A DNA stretch of 45,939 bases from Patescibacteria group bacterium (GTDB lineage Bacteria; Patescibacteriota; JABMPQ01; JAQVVF01): the NCBI GenBank assembly GCA_028699085.1, contig JAQVVF010000009.1:1-45939 (forward strand), in the 5' to 3' direction. The translations under genes were made by a program, and so were the position numbers. Shown piece by piece: positions 32,771 to 41,229 of the stretch. Within the stretch, counting starts at the first letter, position 1, and every line of letters begins with the position of its first letter. Below the pieces are notes generated by a model that worked only from the letters and a program-made list of their open reading frames with translations, was not told where the DNA came from and did not search any database.

Positions 32771-33892
32771 ATGAACAGACAAAAATCTTTTTTTTCAAAA
32801 TGGTTGTTTTTGATATTATTTGGAATTTTGTTAACTTTTTCTTCTGCTTTGGCAGCAACGGAAGCTAAACCAGATCCTGAAACAGACGGTCTAACATATA
32901 CACTGCCAGATAATGCCTCGCCAGTGCGTTTAAGTCTACCAGCAACAATTGATGACCTTTTTTATAGTTCTAAGACTGGATTAGTAGGTTTTGGCTTGCA
33001 TGCTGGTGGACATCTAGAAGGATTAGACCATGTTTGGATTGAACTTAAACCTGGTACAGCTGTTAAAAGCTGGGCAGCTGGAACTATTAACGATGTTTAT
33101 GATAATGGTGGTGAGTACTTTATTGAAATCAATTATGGTCATAAACTGGTTGGAACGCATATGGAAATTATGACGCCTTATGTTAGCAAGGGACAAAAAG
33201 TAAAACGCGGTCAGGAAGTTGGTTTGGGAATGAGCTATGATACAGATCAATCTAGTGCTGAATTCCAATTAGCAGATGGTAATCGCACTGATGGTGTTTA
33301 TAATGGAAACAGTTATTTAGTATCACCTTATGATTATTTAAGACCTAAAGCTAAAACAAAACTAATCAAAGCTTATAAAAACCATATGCTAAAACCATAT
33401 TTACAGACTGGTGCCGATCCTTCAATTCTTTTCGAGCCTTACGAATACAAATTGACTAACAAAATAGATTTGGCTAAAAGAAAAGAGAATAAAATTAATG
33501 GTGTTTGGTATAGCTTAAAAAAATGGAAGTATGGTTATCCTAATGATATTCTAACTTTTGTGACTGCTAATAATAAATATTTTAAAGGAACGAAAGTAAT
33601 GGCCAATGACGACGAAGAGCTATCCAATAATGCTGATTGGTATATTAATGGCAGAGCGAAAATTAATTATAAGAAGAATCGGTTAACTATAACGAATACA
33701 GAAAATAATCGGATATATTACGGTATTTTTAAAATTAAAGACTGGAAAGGTGGTCGGCAAAAACTAATTATTGAATATCAAGAAGGATTTTATCCAACAA
33801 AATTTACAACCAATGCTTTGAAATATGCTTCAAGGTCAAATTTACAGCGTAGAGCAGATGCGGTAAAATTAGGAGTTAGAAAAACTTTATAA
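32771..33892 (+). CDS. Secreted LytM/M23-like protein with altered zinc motif
   Basis: A 373-residue protein with a signal peptide (about 1-29, cleaved near ALAATEA). The first half has the duplicated-hybrid-motif fold of M23 peptidases: HAGGHLEGLDHVWIELKPG, then GTINDVYDNGGEYFIEINYG, GTHMEIMTPYVSKGQKVKRGQEVG. The canonical HxxxD and HxH ligands are replaced by H-x4-D and H-M-E, so it may bind zinc differently or bind peptidoglycan without cutting. The C-terminal half is basic and not recognised. No SD is seen. It is the first gene right of the integrated element. Confidence 0.75.
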   Translation: MNRQKSFFSKWLFLILFGILLTFSSALAATEAKPDPETDGLTYTLPDNASPVRLSLPATIDDLFYSSKTGLVGFGLHAGGHLEGLDHVWIELKPGTAVKSWAAGTINDVYDNGGEYFIEINYGHKLVGTHMEIMTPYVSKGQKVKRGQEVGLGMSYDTDQSSAEFQLADGNRTDGVYNGNSYLVSPYDYLRPKAKTKLIKAYKNHMLKPYLQTGADPSILFEPYEYKLTNKIDLAKRKENKINGVWYSLKKWKYGYPNDILTFVTANNKYFKGTKVMANDDEELSNNADWYINGRAKINYKKNRLTITNTENNRIYYGIFKIKDWKGGRQKLIIEYQEGFYPTKFTTNALKYASRSNLQRRADAVKLGVRKTL

Positions 33893-33900
33893 ATAAAATT

Positions 33901-34230
33901 ATGTTGAAGAATTATTTAGGATTAAAAAATTTGGCATTAATCTCTTTATTAAATGCACTATGTGTATGTGTTTATGTTTTGCTTGTGTCTTTTATAATGT
34001 ATAATGGCAATACTTTATTTGGGAAAGAGGACAATTTTTTAATGCCAATTGCATTTTTATTGCTATTTGTTTTTTCAGCTGCATTAACTGGCACATTAGT
34101 TTTAGGCAGACCAATAATGTTTTATTTAGACAATAAAAAAAATGAGGCGGTAAGATTATTTTTCTATACTTTAGGCTGGATATTTATATTTATGATTTTT
34201 GTTTTTACTTTATTAATCGCATTAAAATAA
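33901..34230 (+). CDS. Small membrane protein, three TM segments
   Basis: A 109-residue protein with three predicted helices (about 12-34, 47-69 and 85-107). No family is recognised. It is co-oriented with the next gene, which starts 3 nt after its stop, so the two proteins may be functional partners. Confidence 0.65.
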   Translation: MLKNYLGLKNLALISLLNALCVCVYVLLVSFIMYNGNTLFGKEDNFLMPIAFLLLFVFSAALTGTLVLGRPIMFYLDNKKNEAVRLFFYTLGWIFIFMIFVFTLLIALK

Positions 34231-34233
34231 ATT

Positions 34234-34905
34234 ATGTTAGATTTATTAGCAAAAATTATACCCTTAGATTTAGCAATTATTATTGGCTCGCCAGCAATGC
34301 TAGCGATTGCCTTGCTTTTACTTGCCGAAAAATACAAGCCAAAAATAAAGACTTTTGCTTTTATGCTTGGAATATTGACGATCGGCGTTGGGATTACTTT
34401 ATTAGGAGTATCGTTAGGACAAGTTTCGCCGACAGATCAAGAAGAGACAATGACATCGGCAATTGTTGATCTTGTGCTTGGGCTTGTCTTTGTTATATTC
34501 GGAATTAAAGTTATTCTATCTAAAGAAAGAAAAGCCAAAAAAATAACAGACCAAAAAGGTTTAGCTTTATGGAAAATATTTTTGGGCGGCTTAGTCCTAA
34601 CATTAACAAATACTGATGCTGAATTATTTTTGTTTATGGCTGCTAAGGAAACAGTTTCTGATCCAGATGCAAATGGATTATTCAAAACCATATTTTTAAT
34701 TATGAATTTGTCTTTTTTTATTTTGCCAGTTTTACTACCTTTATTATTTTATTTATTTTTTCCAAAACTTGCAGTTAAGCCATTAGAAAAATTAAATTAT
34801 TATGTAAAAAAATACAGCAAATATATATTATTTGCAATGTTTATTCTTTTCGGAGCCTTTCTTCTCTATCGTGGTATGATGTTTTTTATTAAACTTTATG
34901 CTTAA
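34234..34905 (+). CDS. GAP/Sap-family membrane protein (LysE-superfamily-like)
   Basis: A 223-residue protein with about six TM helices. The order of helices, GSPAMLAIALLLL near the start, LGGLVLTLTNTDAELF and the final ILFAMFILFGAFLLYRG resemble the GAP family (Sap, sulfolipid-addressing protein) of the LysE transporter group. The substrate is unknown. The family call is moderate and based on the pattern of helices and short motifs. Confidence 0.6.
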   Translation: MLDLLAKIIPLDLAIIIGSPAMLAIALLLLAEKYKPKIKTFAFMLGILTIGVGITLLGVSLGQVSPTDQEETMTSAIVDLVLGLVFVIFGIKVILSKERKAKKITDQKGLALWKIFLGGLVLTLTNTDAELFLFMAAKETVSDPDANGLFKTIFLIMNLSFFILPVLLPLLFYLFFPKLAVKPLEKLNYYVKKYSKYILFAMFILFGAFLLYRGMMFFIKLYA

Positions 34906-34942
34906 GAGATTAAGTTAAATAAATATAATATTTTTCAAAAAT

Positions 34943-34971
34943 AAAACACCAGATATATAGCTGGTGTTTTT
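34943..34971. terminator. Bidirectional terminator
   Basis: AAAACACCAG / CTGGTGTTTT stem with an 8-nt loop and A/T-runs on both sides. It ends the plus-strand GAP-like gene and the minus-strand gene at 34982. Confidence 0.88.
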
Positions 34972-34981
34972 AAATCTTTAC

Positions 34982-35944
34982 CTATCTTCTTTTCTTTTTA
35001 TTTTTAGTACTTGTATAAATTTTGCCAATAATTGCACAAACAACTAACACAATACCTAATGCTAGTAAAACTTTATAAACTAGATAAATTGAATTGATTT
35101 GCTGATTGAAAGCATCAAAAACTGCTTGAGCGAATAGCTGAATCAAGAAATTGCTGCTATCAGCTAGATTTTTTAAAGTAGAATGAACTAAATAATCATG
35201 AGCTCGATTGAAGATGTAGAATCCGGGAATACTTGTTAATAAGATTAGAAGTCCAGGAGTCAATACTCTGCCCCATTTAAAACTAAAGAATATAGCACTG
35301 ATAAATAAGATAAAGGAAACGAAAAATAGCAAAGCAGAAATTAAAACGTATTTGCGATGCAGATCTTTAGAATAAATTTTGGGGAAATTAACTTTTTCAG
35401 TTAATTCTTTTTGCCATTGTTCTCTGTCTGTGGCGTTTGTCAAACCTTTGTCTTGAATTTCTTGCAATGAGCTGGCAATTTCTTTGTAGATTGCAGTTTC
35501 GATTTGCTTTGAATATTTGTCAATTTGATTTTTGTCTATTGAAAAATCAATACCTTTGATTGGCTGAATCTTTTCGCCATCCTGGATTGCTTCATTAGAA
35601 GCTTGCTCTGAAGTCTGAGCTAATTTATCTAATTCATTTTTTGCTTCACTTAGAATTATTTTAACGTAATTTTCGTTTGTCGCTAAAATTTGATTAGCCA
35701 GCTGAAAAAAATCAGATAATTCTTTTTGCAAGGAAGTTTGAATGTTTGTTGTCATTTGATCAACAACGTTTTTTTTGGAAACAATCTGACTAAAATTGTA
35801 AAGAAGCAGAGCTGAAACAAAGAAAATAATAAATAATAAGCTTGATACCCATTTTAAATCAGTGTACCAAGATGGACGTTCTTTTTTTGTGAATTCTGGG
35901 AAAAAATTTTTTGCTTTTGCTAAAAGATTTTGTTTTTTCTTCAT
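34982..35944 (-). CDS. Membrane protein with extracellular helical domain
   Basis: A 320-residue protein read from the ATG at 35944; the open frame extends upstream to 36022 but its 26 extra residues are an unlikely extension. One TM helix (about 33-56) is followed by a long helical domain (about 60-200) rich in Gln, Glu and Lys, then four hydrophobic segments to the C-terminus. No family is recognised. It is a single-gene unit with its own terminator. Confidence 0.6.
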   Translation of the reverse strand: MKKKQNLLAKAKNFFPEFTKKERPSWYTDLKWVSSLLFIIFFVSALLLYNFSQIVSKKNVVDQMTTNIQTSLQKELSDFFQLANQILATNENYVKIILSEAKNELDKLAQTSEQASNEAIQDGEKIQPIKGIDFSIDKNQIDKYSKQIETAIYKEIASSLQEIQDKGLTNATDREQWQKELTEKVNFPKIYSKDLHRKYVLISALLFFVSFILFISAIFFSFKWGRVLTPGLLILLTSIPGFYIFNRAHDYLVHSTLKNLADSSNFLIQLFAQAVFDAFNQQINSIYLVYKVLLALGIVLVVCAIIGKIYTSTKNKKKRR

Positions 35945-36062
35945 TTTTATTAAATTACTTTTTGTTTTTATTATATTTTTTATTAATGGTGATATTATAC
36001 CATAAGAAGAAAGATTCAACAATTTATATAATAATGTTAAACTTTATTATGTACTTATTGAA

Positions 36063-36090
36063 TTGACAAAATACTTTTTAGCGATATTAT
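36063..36090 (+). promoter_or_regulatory. Promoter of the CDF gene
   Basis: A perfect TTGACA (36063-36068), 16 nt, TATTAT (36085-36090). The ATG of the next gene is at 36119. Confidence 0.65.
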
Positions 36091-36118
36091 TTATGCTAAT
36101 GTCTATTTTTTGAATATT

Positions 36119-37507
36119 ATGTCACACAATCAAAACCATGATAATGGAAAAAAGAAGAAAAAAGTTGCTTTAAGCTCGGTATTTGCGAGTTTTTTTATGA
36201 CGGCGATGAAATTAGTTGTAGGCTTGCTCACTGGCAGTATGGGTATTATTTCTGAAGCTGCACATTCAGCTTTGGATTTGGTTGCTGCGATTATGACTTA
36301 TTTTGCTGTTAAAATTGGAGACAAGCCTGCAGATTCCGATCATCCATATGGACATGGAAAAATAGAAAGCGTGTCTGCATTGATTGAAACAGGTCTTTTA
36401 TTTTTGACAAGTTTTTGGATTATTCATGAAGCAATAAAAAGATTAATTACACATGATGTTGAAGTTCACGCAACTTGGTATGCTTTTGTAATTATTATAA
36501 TTTCGATAATTGTTGATATTTCAAGATCACGAGCATTATATAAAGTTGCAAAATCTACAAATAGCCAAGCTTTAGAGGCTGATGCATTACATTTTAATTC
36601 TGATATTTATAGCTCAGCTGTTGTTTTGCTTGGCTTAGTCTTTGTTGCTTTTGGAATAAAAGGAGCAGACTCGATTGCAGCGATTGGCGTTGCTTTCTTT
36701 GTCTTAATTGCTGGATATAGATTAGGAAAAAGGACGATTGATGTTTTAGTCGATACTGCTCCAAAAGGAGTGAAAGAAACTGTTGATGAAATTATTTTGA
36801 AATCAGAAGAAAAAATTATTGTAGATTATGTACGAGTTAGATCTTTAGGTCCAAATGTTTTTATTGATATGGGAATAAAAATAAGCAGAAAGCATTCATT
36901 AGAGAAAGTTGATGAAATTATTAATAATTTAAAAAATGAAATTTCTAAAAAAATACCTGAAGCTGAAATTGCGATTAGAACTAGCTCAATAAAGTCTGAA
37001 GATGAAACAATTGTTGAAACAATTCAAGTTTTAGCAGCAAAAAACAGCATGTTTGTTCATGATATTATTGTTGAAAATTTGAATGATAAAAAGTTTGTAA
37101 GTTTTGATTTAGAATTACCAAAGAATTTGACAGTTTCCGAAGCCCATGAAAAAGCAAGCTATTTAGAAAAATTAGTTCAGGATTCTTGTAATACTAAGAT
37201 TGAGCTAAATATTCATATTGATCCAATCATTATGAAAGAGCTAAAAAGTGATAATATTTCCGATGAAGAACTCTCATTAATAAAGCAAAAGACTTTGGAA
37301 TTAGCAAAAAATATTGATAAAATAACTGATGCCCATGATATTTCTGTCAGAAAAATCGAAGGCAAATTATATATTACTTTGCACTGTTATGCTAATGGTA
37401 TTATCTCTCTGGAAGAATCTCATGCACAAGCAACGAAATTAAAAAATATTATCAGAGAAAATGTTCCAAACGTGGAAAGAGTAATAGTCCATGTCGAACC
37501 AAAATAG
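36119..37507 (+). CDS. Cation diffusion facilitator with three C-terminal dimerisation-like domains
   Basis: A 462-residue divalent metal efflux protein; a TTG at 36110 lies upstream, but the ATG at 36119 follows the promoter. The TM part (about 15-205) has the CDF signature from GLLTGSMGIISEAAHSALDL, with metal ligands in the AHSALD and DSDHPYGHGKIE motifs, and the DALHFNSD site. The C-terminal part is longer than in a typical member (near 300 residues) and contains three repeats of the ZT_dimer type (about 205-290, 295-375 and 380-460). Metal is unknown. Extra repeats may sense metal or enlarge the dimer interface. Confidence 0.9.
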   Translation: MSHNQNHDNGKKKKKVALSSVFASFFMTAMKLVVGLLTGSMGIISEAAHSALDLVAAIMTYFAVKIGDKPADSDHPYGHGKIESVSALIETGLLFLTSFWIIHEAIKRLITHDVEVHATWYAFVIIIISIIVDISRSRALYKVAKSTNSQALEADALHFNSDIYSSAVVLLGLVFVAFGIKGADSIAAIGVAFFVLIAGYRLGKRTIDVLVDTAPKGVKETVDEIILKSEEKIIVDYVRVRSLGPNVFIDMGIKISRKHSLEKVDEIINNLKNEISKKIPEAEIAIRTSSIKSEDETIVETIQVLAAKNSMFVHDIIVENLNDKKFVSFDLELPKNLTVSEAHEKASYLEKLVQDSCNTKIELNIHIDPIIMKELKSDNISDEELSLIKQKTLELAKNIDKITDAHDISVRKIEGKLYITLHCYANGIISLEESHAQATKLKNIIRENVPNVERVIVHVEPK

Positions 37508-37528
37508 AATTTAAAATAAAAAAAATAT

Positions 37529-38272
37529 ATGAAAAACATAAACTCAAAATTAAAAAATGATAAATCTTTTTTGATAGTTTTAATTATTGTTTTATTAATT
37601 ATCTGCACTTTAACTTTTAGTGGTTGTGCATTTTTAGCTTGGAAAGCTTATCCCACTATTTATATATTATTAATGAATAGAAATAGTACTTCTAAAAATC
37701 TTAATTATAATACTGAAACAGATAATAAAATTGAAAAACAGGAAACCGTTTTTGTTCCTATCAAAGAAGAATTAAAAGTACAGGAAAAAACTACATATTA
37801 TGATATTTCTGGTCTAACATCAGAAGAACTGAACCAACAAATGCAGACTTTAGGCCCAGAATGGACAAGTACTGAACGAGTTTATGCGATGGCTAATTAT
37901 TCAATTAATTGGTCATTGCCATTAAAAACTAATGATGGAGGATGTACGGAGACTGAGGTAGAAACAAAAATTGAATATATCATGCCACGCTGGATAAATT
38001 ATGAAGAAGCTTCATTGGATATGCAACAAAAATGGGATAACTATTATCCTTTGCTTTTAAAACATGAAGAAACGCACGGAAAAATTGTGAAAGAAGAAGC
38101 AGAAAAATATTTTGAGGAAATAAAGAATATCAAAGATTATACTTCCTGCCAAGATTTTGATGACAAAGTTTATCCAATTCACGAAAAATATTTACTGAAA
38201 ATTGGCGAACTTAACGATAACTATGATAACGAGACAAACCATGGAGTAACTGAGGGTGTTGTTTTATATTAA
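37529..38272 (+). CDS. DUF922-family secreted zinc-protease-like protein
   Basis: A 247-residue protein with an N-terminal hydrophobic segment (about 14-37) ending near a Cys (FSGCAF), which might be a lipoprotein site or part of the anchor. The DUF922 domain has HEETH (H179-E180-x2-H183) as the probable zinc and catalytic motif, plus YYDISGLTSEELNQQM and the C-terminal NHGVTEGVVLY, both typical. The activity is predicted, not proven for the family. It lies 21 nt after the CDF gene and may share its message. Confidence 0.8.
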   Translation: MKNINSKLKNDKSFLIVLIIVLLIICTLTFSGCAFLAWKAYPTIYILLMNRNSTSKNLNYNTETDNKIEKQETVFVPIKEELKVQEKTTYYDISGLTSEELNQQMQTLGPEWTSTERVYAMANYSINWSLPLKTNDGGCTETEVETKIEYIMPRWINYEEASLDMQQKWDNYYPLLLKHEETHGKIVKEEAEKYFEEIKNIKDYTSCQDFDDKVYPIHEKYLLKIGELNDNYDNETNHGVTEGVVLY

Positions 38273-38285
38273 TTAAATAATAATT

Positions 38286-38849
38286 ATGAAATTTTCATTT
38301 AACAGACCTCTAAAAATATTACTAGCAACGAATTCAATGATTTTATTTGCTGCAGCAATGATTGGGCCGATTTATGCCCTTTTTGTGCAGAAAATTGGCG
38401 GTGATTTGCTTGATGCAAGTTTTGCTGGCGGACTTTTTGCTTTAGCAGCTGGAATTACTGTTTTATTATTTGGAAAGTTCAGCGATAAAGTAAAAGAAAA
38501 TGAAATAATTATTGTCGTAGGTTATTTGATTATGGCAATTGGTTTTATGCTTTATGTTTTTGTTAATTCAGTTATCTTTCTATTAATTGTTCAAGTTATT
38601 ATTGGTTTTGGAGAAGCAATTTATGCTCCTGCTTTTGATGCTTTGTATTCAAAACATTTAGATGGCAATAAAACCGGAACACAATGGGGAGCATGGGAAT
38701 CAATGAATTACTTTACAATGGCAGTAAGCGCTGTTTTAGGTGGGTTTTTAGTTACAAAAATTGGATTCAATGCTTTGTTTGTAATAATGTCAGCTTTGTG
38801 TTTAATAAGTGCTATATATATTTTATTTTTGCCAAGAAAAGTTTTATAA
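38286..38849 (+). CDS. Half-length MFS transporter-like protein (six TM)
   Basis: A 187-residue membrane protein with six helices. The opening ILLATNSMILFAAAMIGPIYALFVQKIG, the GKFSDKVKENE loop between helices 2 and 3 (the MFS loop motif region) and the middle part match only the N-terminal half of a 12-TM MFS carrier. It ends cleanly in FLPRKVL with no remains of a second half downstream. In CPR genomes such half-carriers recur and may act as dimers. It lies 13 nt after the DUF922 gene. Confidence 0.75.
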   Translation: MKFSFNRPLKILLATNSMILFAAAMIGPIYALFVQKIGGDLLDASFAGGLFALAAGITVLLFGKFSDKVKENEIIIVVGYLIMAIGFMLYVFVNSVIFLLIVQVIIGFGEAIYAPAFDALYSKHLDGNKTGTQWGAWESMNYFTMAVSAVLGGFLVTKIGFNALFVIMSALCLISAIYILFLPRKVL

Positions 38850-38905
38850 TTTTATGTTTTGTGTTATAATATTGATAAGATTTTGTAATATTTTAATTTT
38901 AGAAT

Positions 38906-39445
38906 ATGCCAATTAAATTATCGGAAAAACCCGTTGAATCTACAGTTGCTGGTGAAAAAATTCAACTATTTAAAAAAGAGGATGTTTTGATGAGTTGGGA
39001 ATCAAGAGAATTTATTCAATATGATAGAAATCCAGCTTGGATTCTAGTTGTCTATGTTTTAGCTGCACTTACTTTAGTATATGCAATTTGGACAATGAAT
39101 TTTCTGTTCGCAGTATTGGTTGTTTTATTTACTATCGTAATTGTTATCTACACGCAAAGAAAACCGAATATCTTGAAGGTCGCAGTAATGAAAAAAGGAT
39201 TTAAAATTAATAATACTCTTTATACATATGAAGATGATCTAGAAAATTTTTGGATTTTATACAATCCGCCAGATCTAAAAGTTTTAAATTTTAAAAGACG
39301 ACAAGCTTTATTGCCTGCTCTCGTTATTCAACTTGAAGATCAGAATCCTTTAAAAATTCGAGAAATGCTGTTGAAATTCTTACCTGAAGATTTGACACAA
39401 GATGAGAGCACGATTGATAAGATGTCAAGGAAAATTGGCTTTTAG
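38906..39445 (+). CDS. Two-TM membrane protein, PH-like domain suspected
   Basis: A 179-residue protein. The cytosolic N-terminus contains WESREFIQYDRNPAW, followed by two close TM helices (about 46-80). The C-terminal half (KVAVMKKGFKINNTLYTYEDDLENFWILYNPPDLKVLNFKRR) has the strand pattern of a small PH-like sheet. Proteins of this type recur in CPR genomes as unknowns. It is followed by a strong terminator. Confidence 0.6.
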   Translation: MPIKLSEKPVESTVAGEKIQLFKKEDVLMSWESREFIQYDRNPAWILVVYVLAALTLVYAIWTMNFLFAVLVVLFTIVIVIYTQRKPNILKVAVMKKGFKINNTLYTYEDDLENFWILYNPPDLKVLNFKRRQALLPALVIQLEDQNPLKIREMLLKFLPEDLTQDESTIDKMSRKIGF

Positions 39446-39523
39446 TTCTTCCGAATCGCACGAATGCATTACTGCCCCAAATAACACGAATCATATTGAT
39501 TTTTAAATGCTTTAATGTAAAAT

Positions 39524-39551
39524 AAAGATGATGTTTAAACATCGTCTTTTT
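39524..39551 (+). terminator. Terminator of the 38906 gene
   Basis: AAAGATGATGT / ACATCGTCTTT stem (one G-T pair) with loop TTAA-like, then T-run. Confidence 0.8.
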
Positions 39552-39563
39552 ATTTAAAGCCCT

Positions 39564-39662
39564 GGCCAGTTAAAAGTTTATGTAATCAATGATAAAAAGT
39601 ATTATTTTTAACTTGCATTAAACGACAGTACGACTAAGTGTTGCATACACTTTTAACTGGCC
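39564..39662. repeat. 14-bp inverted repeat next to tRNA-Arg
   Basis: GGCCAGTTAAAAGT (39564-39577) is the perfect inverse of ACTTTTAACTGGCC (39649-39662), whose end overlaps the first bases of the tRNA acceptor stem. The 71-nt loop holds a weak promoter (TTGCAT, 16 nt, TAAGTG) for the tRNA. This could be a remnant of a tRNA-targeting element or a regulatory fold. Confidence 0.6.
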
Positions 39663-39731
39663 CTCATAGCTCAACGGATAGAGCACAAGATTGCGGATCT
39701 TGGGATCGAAGTTCGATTCTTCGTGAGGGCA
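39660..39731 (+). tRNA. tRNA-Arg (anticodon GCG)
   Basis: Acceptor GCCCTCA pairs with TGAGGGC. D-arm GCTC/GAGC, anticodon stem CAAGA/TCTTG around TTGCGGA (anticodon GCG, codons CGC/CGU) and T-arm CGAAG-TTCGATT-CTTCG are all intact. Discriminator A is followed by TATAAA, so CCA is not encoded. Most bacteria read these codons with ACG (inosine); GCG is uncommon. Confidence 0.93.
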
Positions 39732-39749
39732 TATAAAAATTAAAAATGC

Positions 39750-39834
39750 AAAAATCAAAGTGTAAAATGACAGTGCAAAATGAAAAATTTTACATTTTGA
39801 ATTGTCATTTTTATTTTTGATTTTTTAATTTTAA
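39750..39834. repeat. Interspersed AT-rich inverted repeat
   Basis: AAAATCAAAGTGTAAAATGACA (39751-39772) and the inverse-like TACATTTTGAATTGTCATTT with TTTTTGATTTTT (39791-39833) form an imperfect hairpin. The right half matches, in the same orientation, the stretch at 196-245 just upstream of the four-helix-bundle start. Confidence 0.55.
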
Positions 39835-39843
39835 ATTTTCATT

Positions 39844-41220
39844 ATGCGTCTTACTTTAGCCATAATTATAGCTAAACTAGCTTCTTTTTTTGTAAAGGCG
39901 CTAAATCAAGGACAAGCTACTTCCTTGCCTGGTCTTTTAGCTCGAAAAATTGATCCAAAGGTTTTGGCTAAGCTAAGTAGAAAACTAAAAAAAGGTGTAA
40001 TTATTGTTTCTGGCACCAATGGAAAAACAACACCAACTAGATTAATTTCGAATATTTTGAAAGAAGCAAATTTTAGCTTTATCCATAATAGAGCTGGAGC
40101 AAATTTGCTATCTGGAGTTACTTCAAGTTTATTAGAAAAATGTTCTATAACTGGCAGCTTGAATCAAGATTGGGCAATCTTTGAAGTTGATGAAGCAACA
40201 GTTCCGAAAGTCGCAGAACAGACTAAACCTAAAGTGATAGTGCTAATGAATTTGTTTCGCGACCAATTAGATCGATATGGAGAGCTTGAAAAACTTGCCA
40301 ATCTTTGGAGAGAAACAATAAATAATTTACCAGAAGAAACTAAAATTATTTTGAATGCTGATGATCCCCTTGTTTCAAGTATCGCAATAAATAATAAAAA
40401 TATTTATTTTTATGGAGTTAATAACGAAAATTATAAAATCGAAAAGATAGCTGAATCTGCTGATTCAAAAAATTGTCCGAATTGCAAAGAGCCATTAGTT
40501 TATAGTGCTCTTTTTTATTCTCATATTGGAAAGTATGTTTGTCCTAAATGCGGACTTAAAAGACCGAATTTGAATTTAAGTGCAGAAGAAATTAGATTGA
40601 ATAGCTTTGAAAACATAGAATTAAAACTAAGACAAAATACTAATCAGTTAGACTTGAAAGCCTATTTACCTGGTTTTTATAATGCTTATAATGTTTTAGC
40701 TTCAACCACTGTTGGATTAAACTTGAATATTTCTGAAGATAAAATAAAACAAGGCATAAAAAACACCAAAGCAGCATTTGGCAGATTAGAAAGATTTAAA
40801 CTTGATAATCATAATGCGATTTTGATGCTTGTCAAAAATCCAACAGGCTTTAATGAAGTAATAAGATTACTTGAGATTGATGGCAAAAAAAAGAAGATAA
40901 TTATTACATTGAACGATAATATTCCGGATGGACGCGATATTTCTTGGATTTGGGATGTTGATTTTGAAAGATTGATAAAAACTGCGGATTATATTTTTGT
41001 TGCCGGACAGAGAGCTGAAGAGCTTGTTTTGAGATTAAAATATGCTGGCTTTAATCTGAATAGTCTAAAACAAGAAAAAGATTATTGCAAACTGCTTGAA
41101 ATTTCTTTAGCTAAATTAGATAATGACGAAACTTTATATATTTTGCCTACTTATTCCTCAATGTTAGATTTGAGAAAAGTAATTGCAGAAAAAGGCTGTG
41201 TTAAAAAAACTTGGGCATAA
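39844..41220 (+). CDS. murT: Lipid II isoglutaminyl synthase subunit MurT
   Basis: A 458-residue Mur-ligase-like subunit. The P-loop GTNGKTT (57-63) binds ATP, FEVDEATVP and MNLFRDQLDRYGEL are the central-domain motifs, and a four-Cys zinc ribbon (CPNCKEPL..., CPKCGLKRP, about 212-235) interrupts the fold as in known MurT. The C-terminal DUF1727 domain ends near ILPTYSSMLDLRKV. With GatD it amidates the D-Glu of lipid II, as shown in staphylococci. gatD follows 9 nt later. Confidence 0.93.
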   Translation: MRLTLAIIIAKLASFFVKALNQGQATSLPGLLARKIDPKVLAKLSRKLKKGVIIVSGTNGKTTPTRLISNILKEANFSFIHNRAGANLLSGVTSSLLEKCSITGSLNQDWAIFEVDEATVPKVAEQTKPKVIVLMNLFRDQLDRYGELEKLANLWRETINNLPEETKIILNADDPLVSSIAINNKNIYFYGVNNENYKIEKIAESADSKNCPNCKEPLVYSALFYSHIGKYVCPKCGLKRPNLNLSAEEIRLNSFENIELKLRQNTNQLDLKAYLPGFYNAYNVLASTTVGLNLNISEDKIKQGIKNTKAAFGRLERFKLDNHNAILMLVKNPTGFNEVIRLLEIDGKKKKIIITLNDNIPDGRDISWIWDVDFERLIKTADYIFVAGQRAEELVLRLKYAGFNLNSLKQEKDYCKLLEISLAKLDNDETLYILPTYSSMLDLRKVIAEKGCVKKTWA

Positions 41221-41229
41221 TTTAATATT

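Noticed and set aside
35945-36022. N-terminal extension of the 34982 gene
   Set aside because: The extra 26 residues are read through a promoter-like AT-rich stretch, and an ATG followed by a basic segment and TM helix is a better start.
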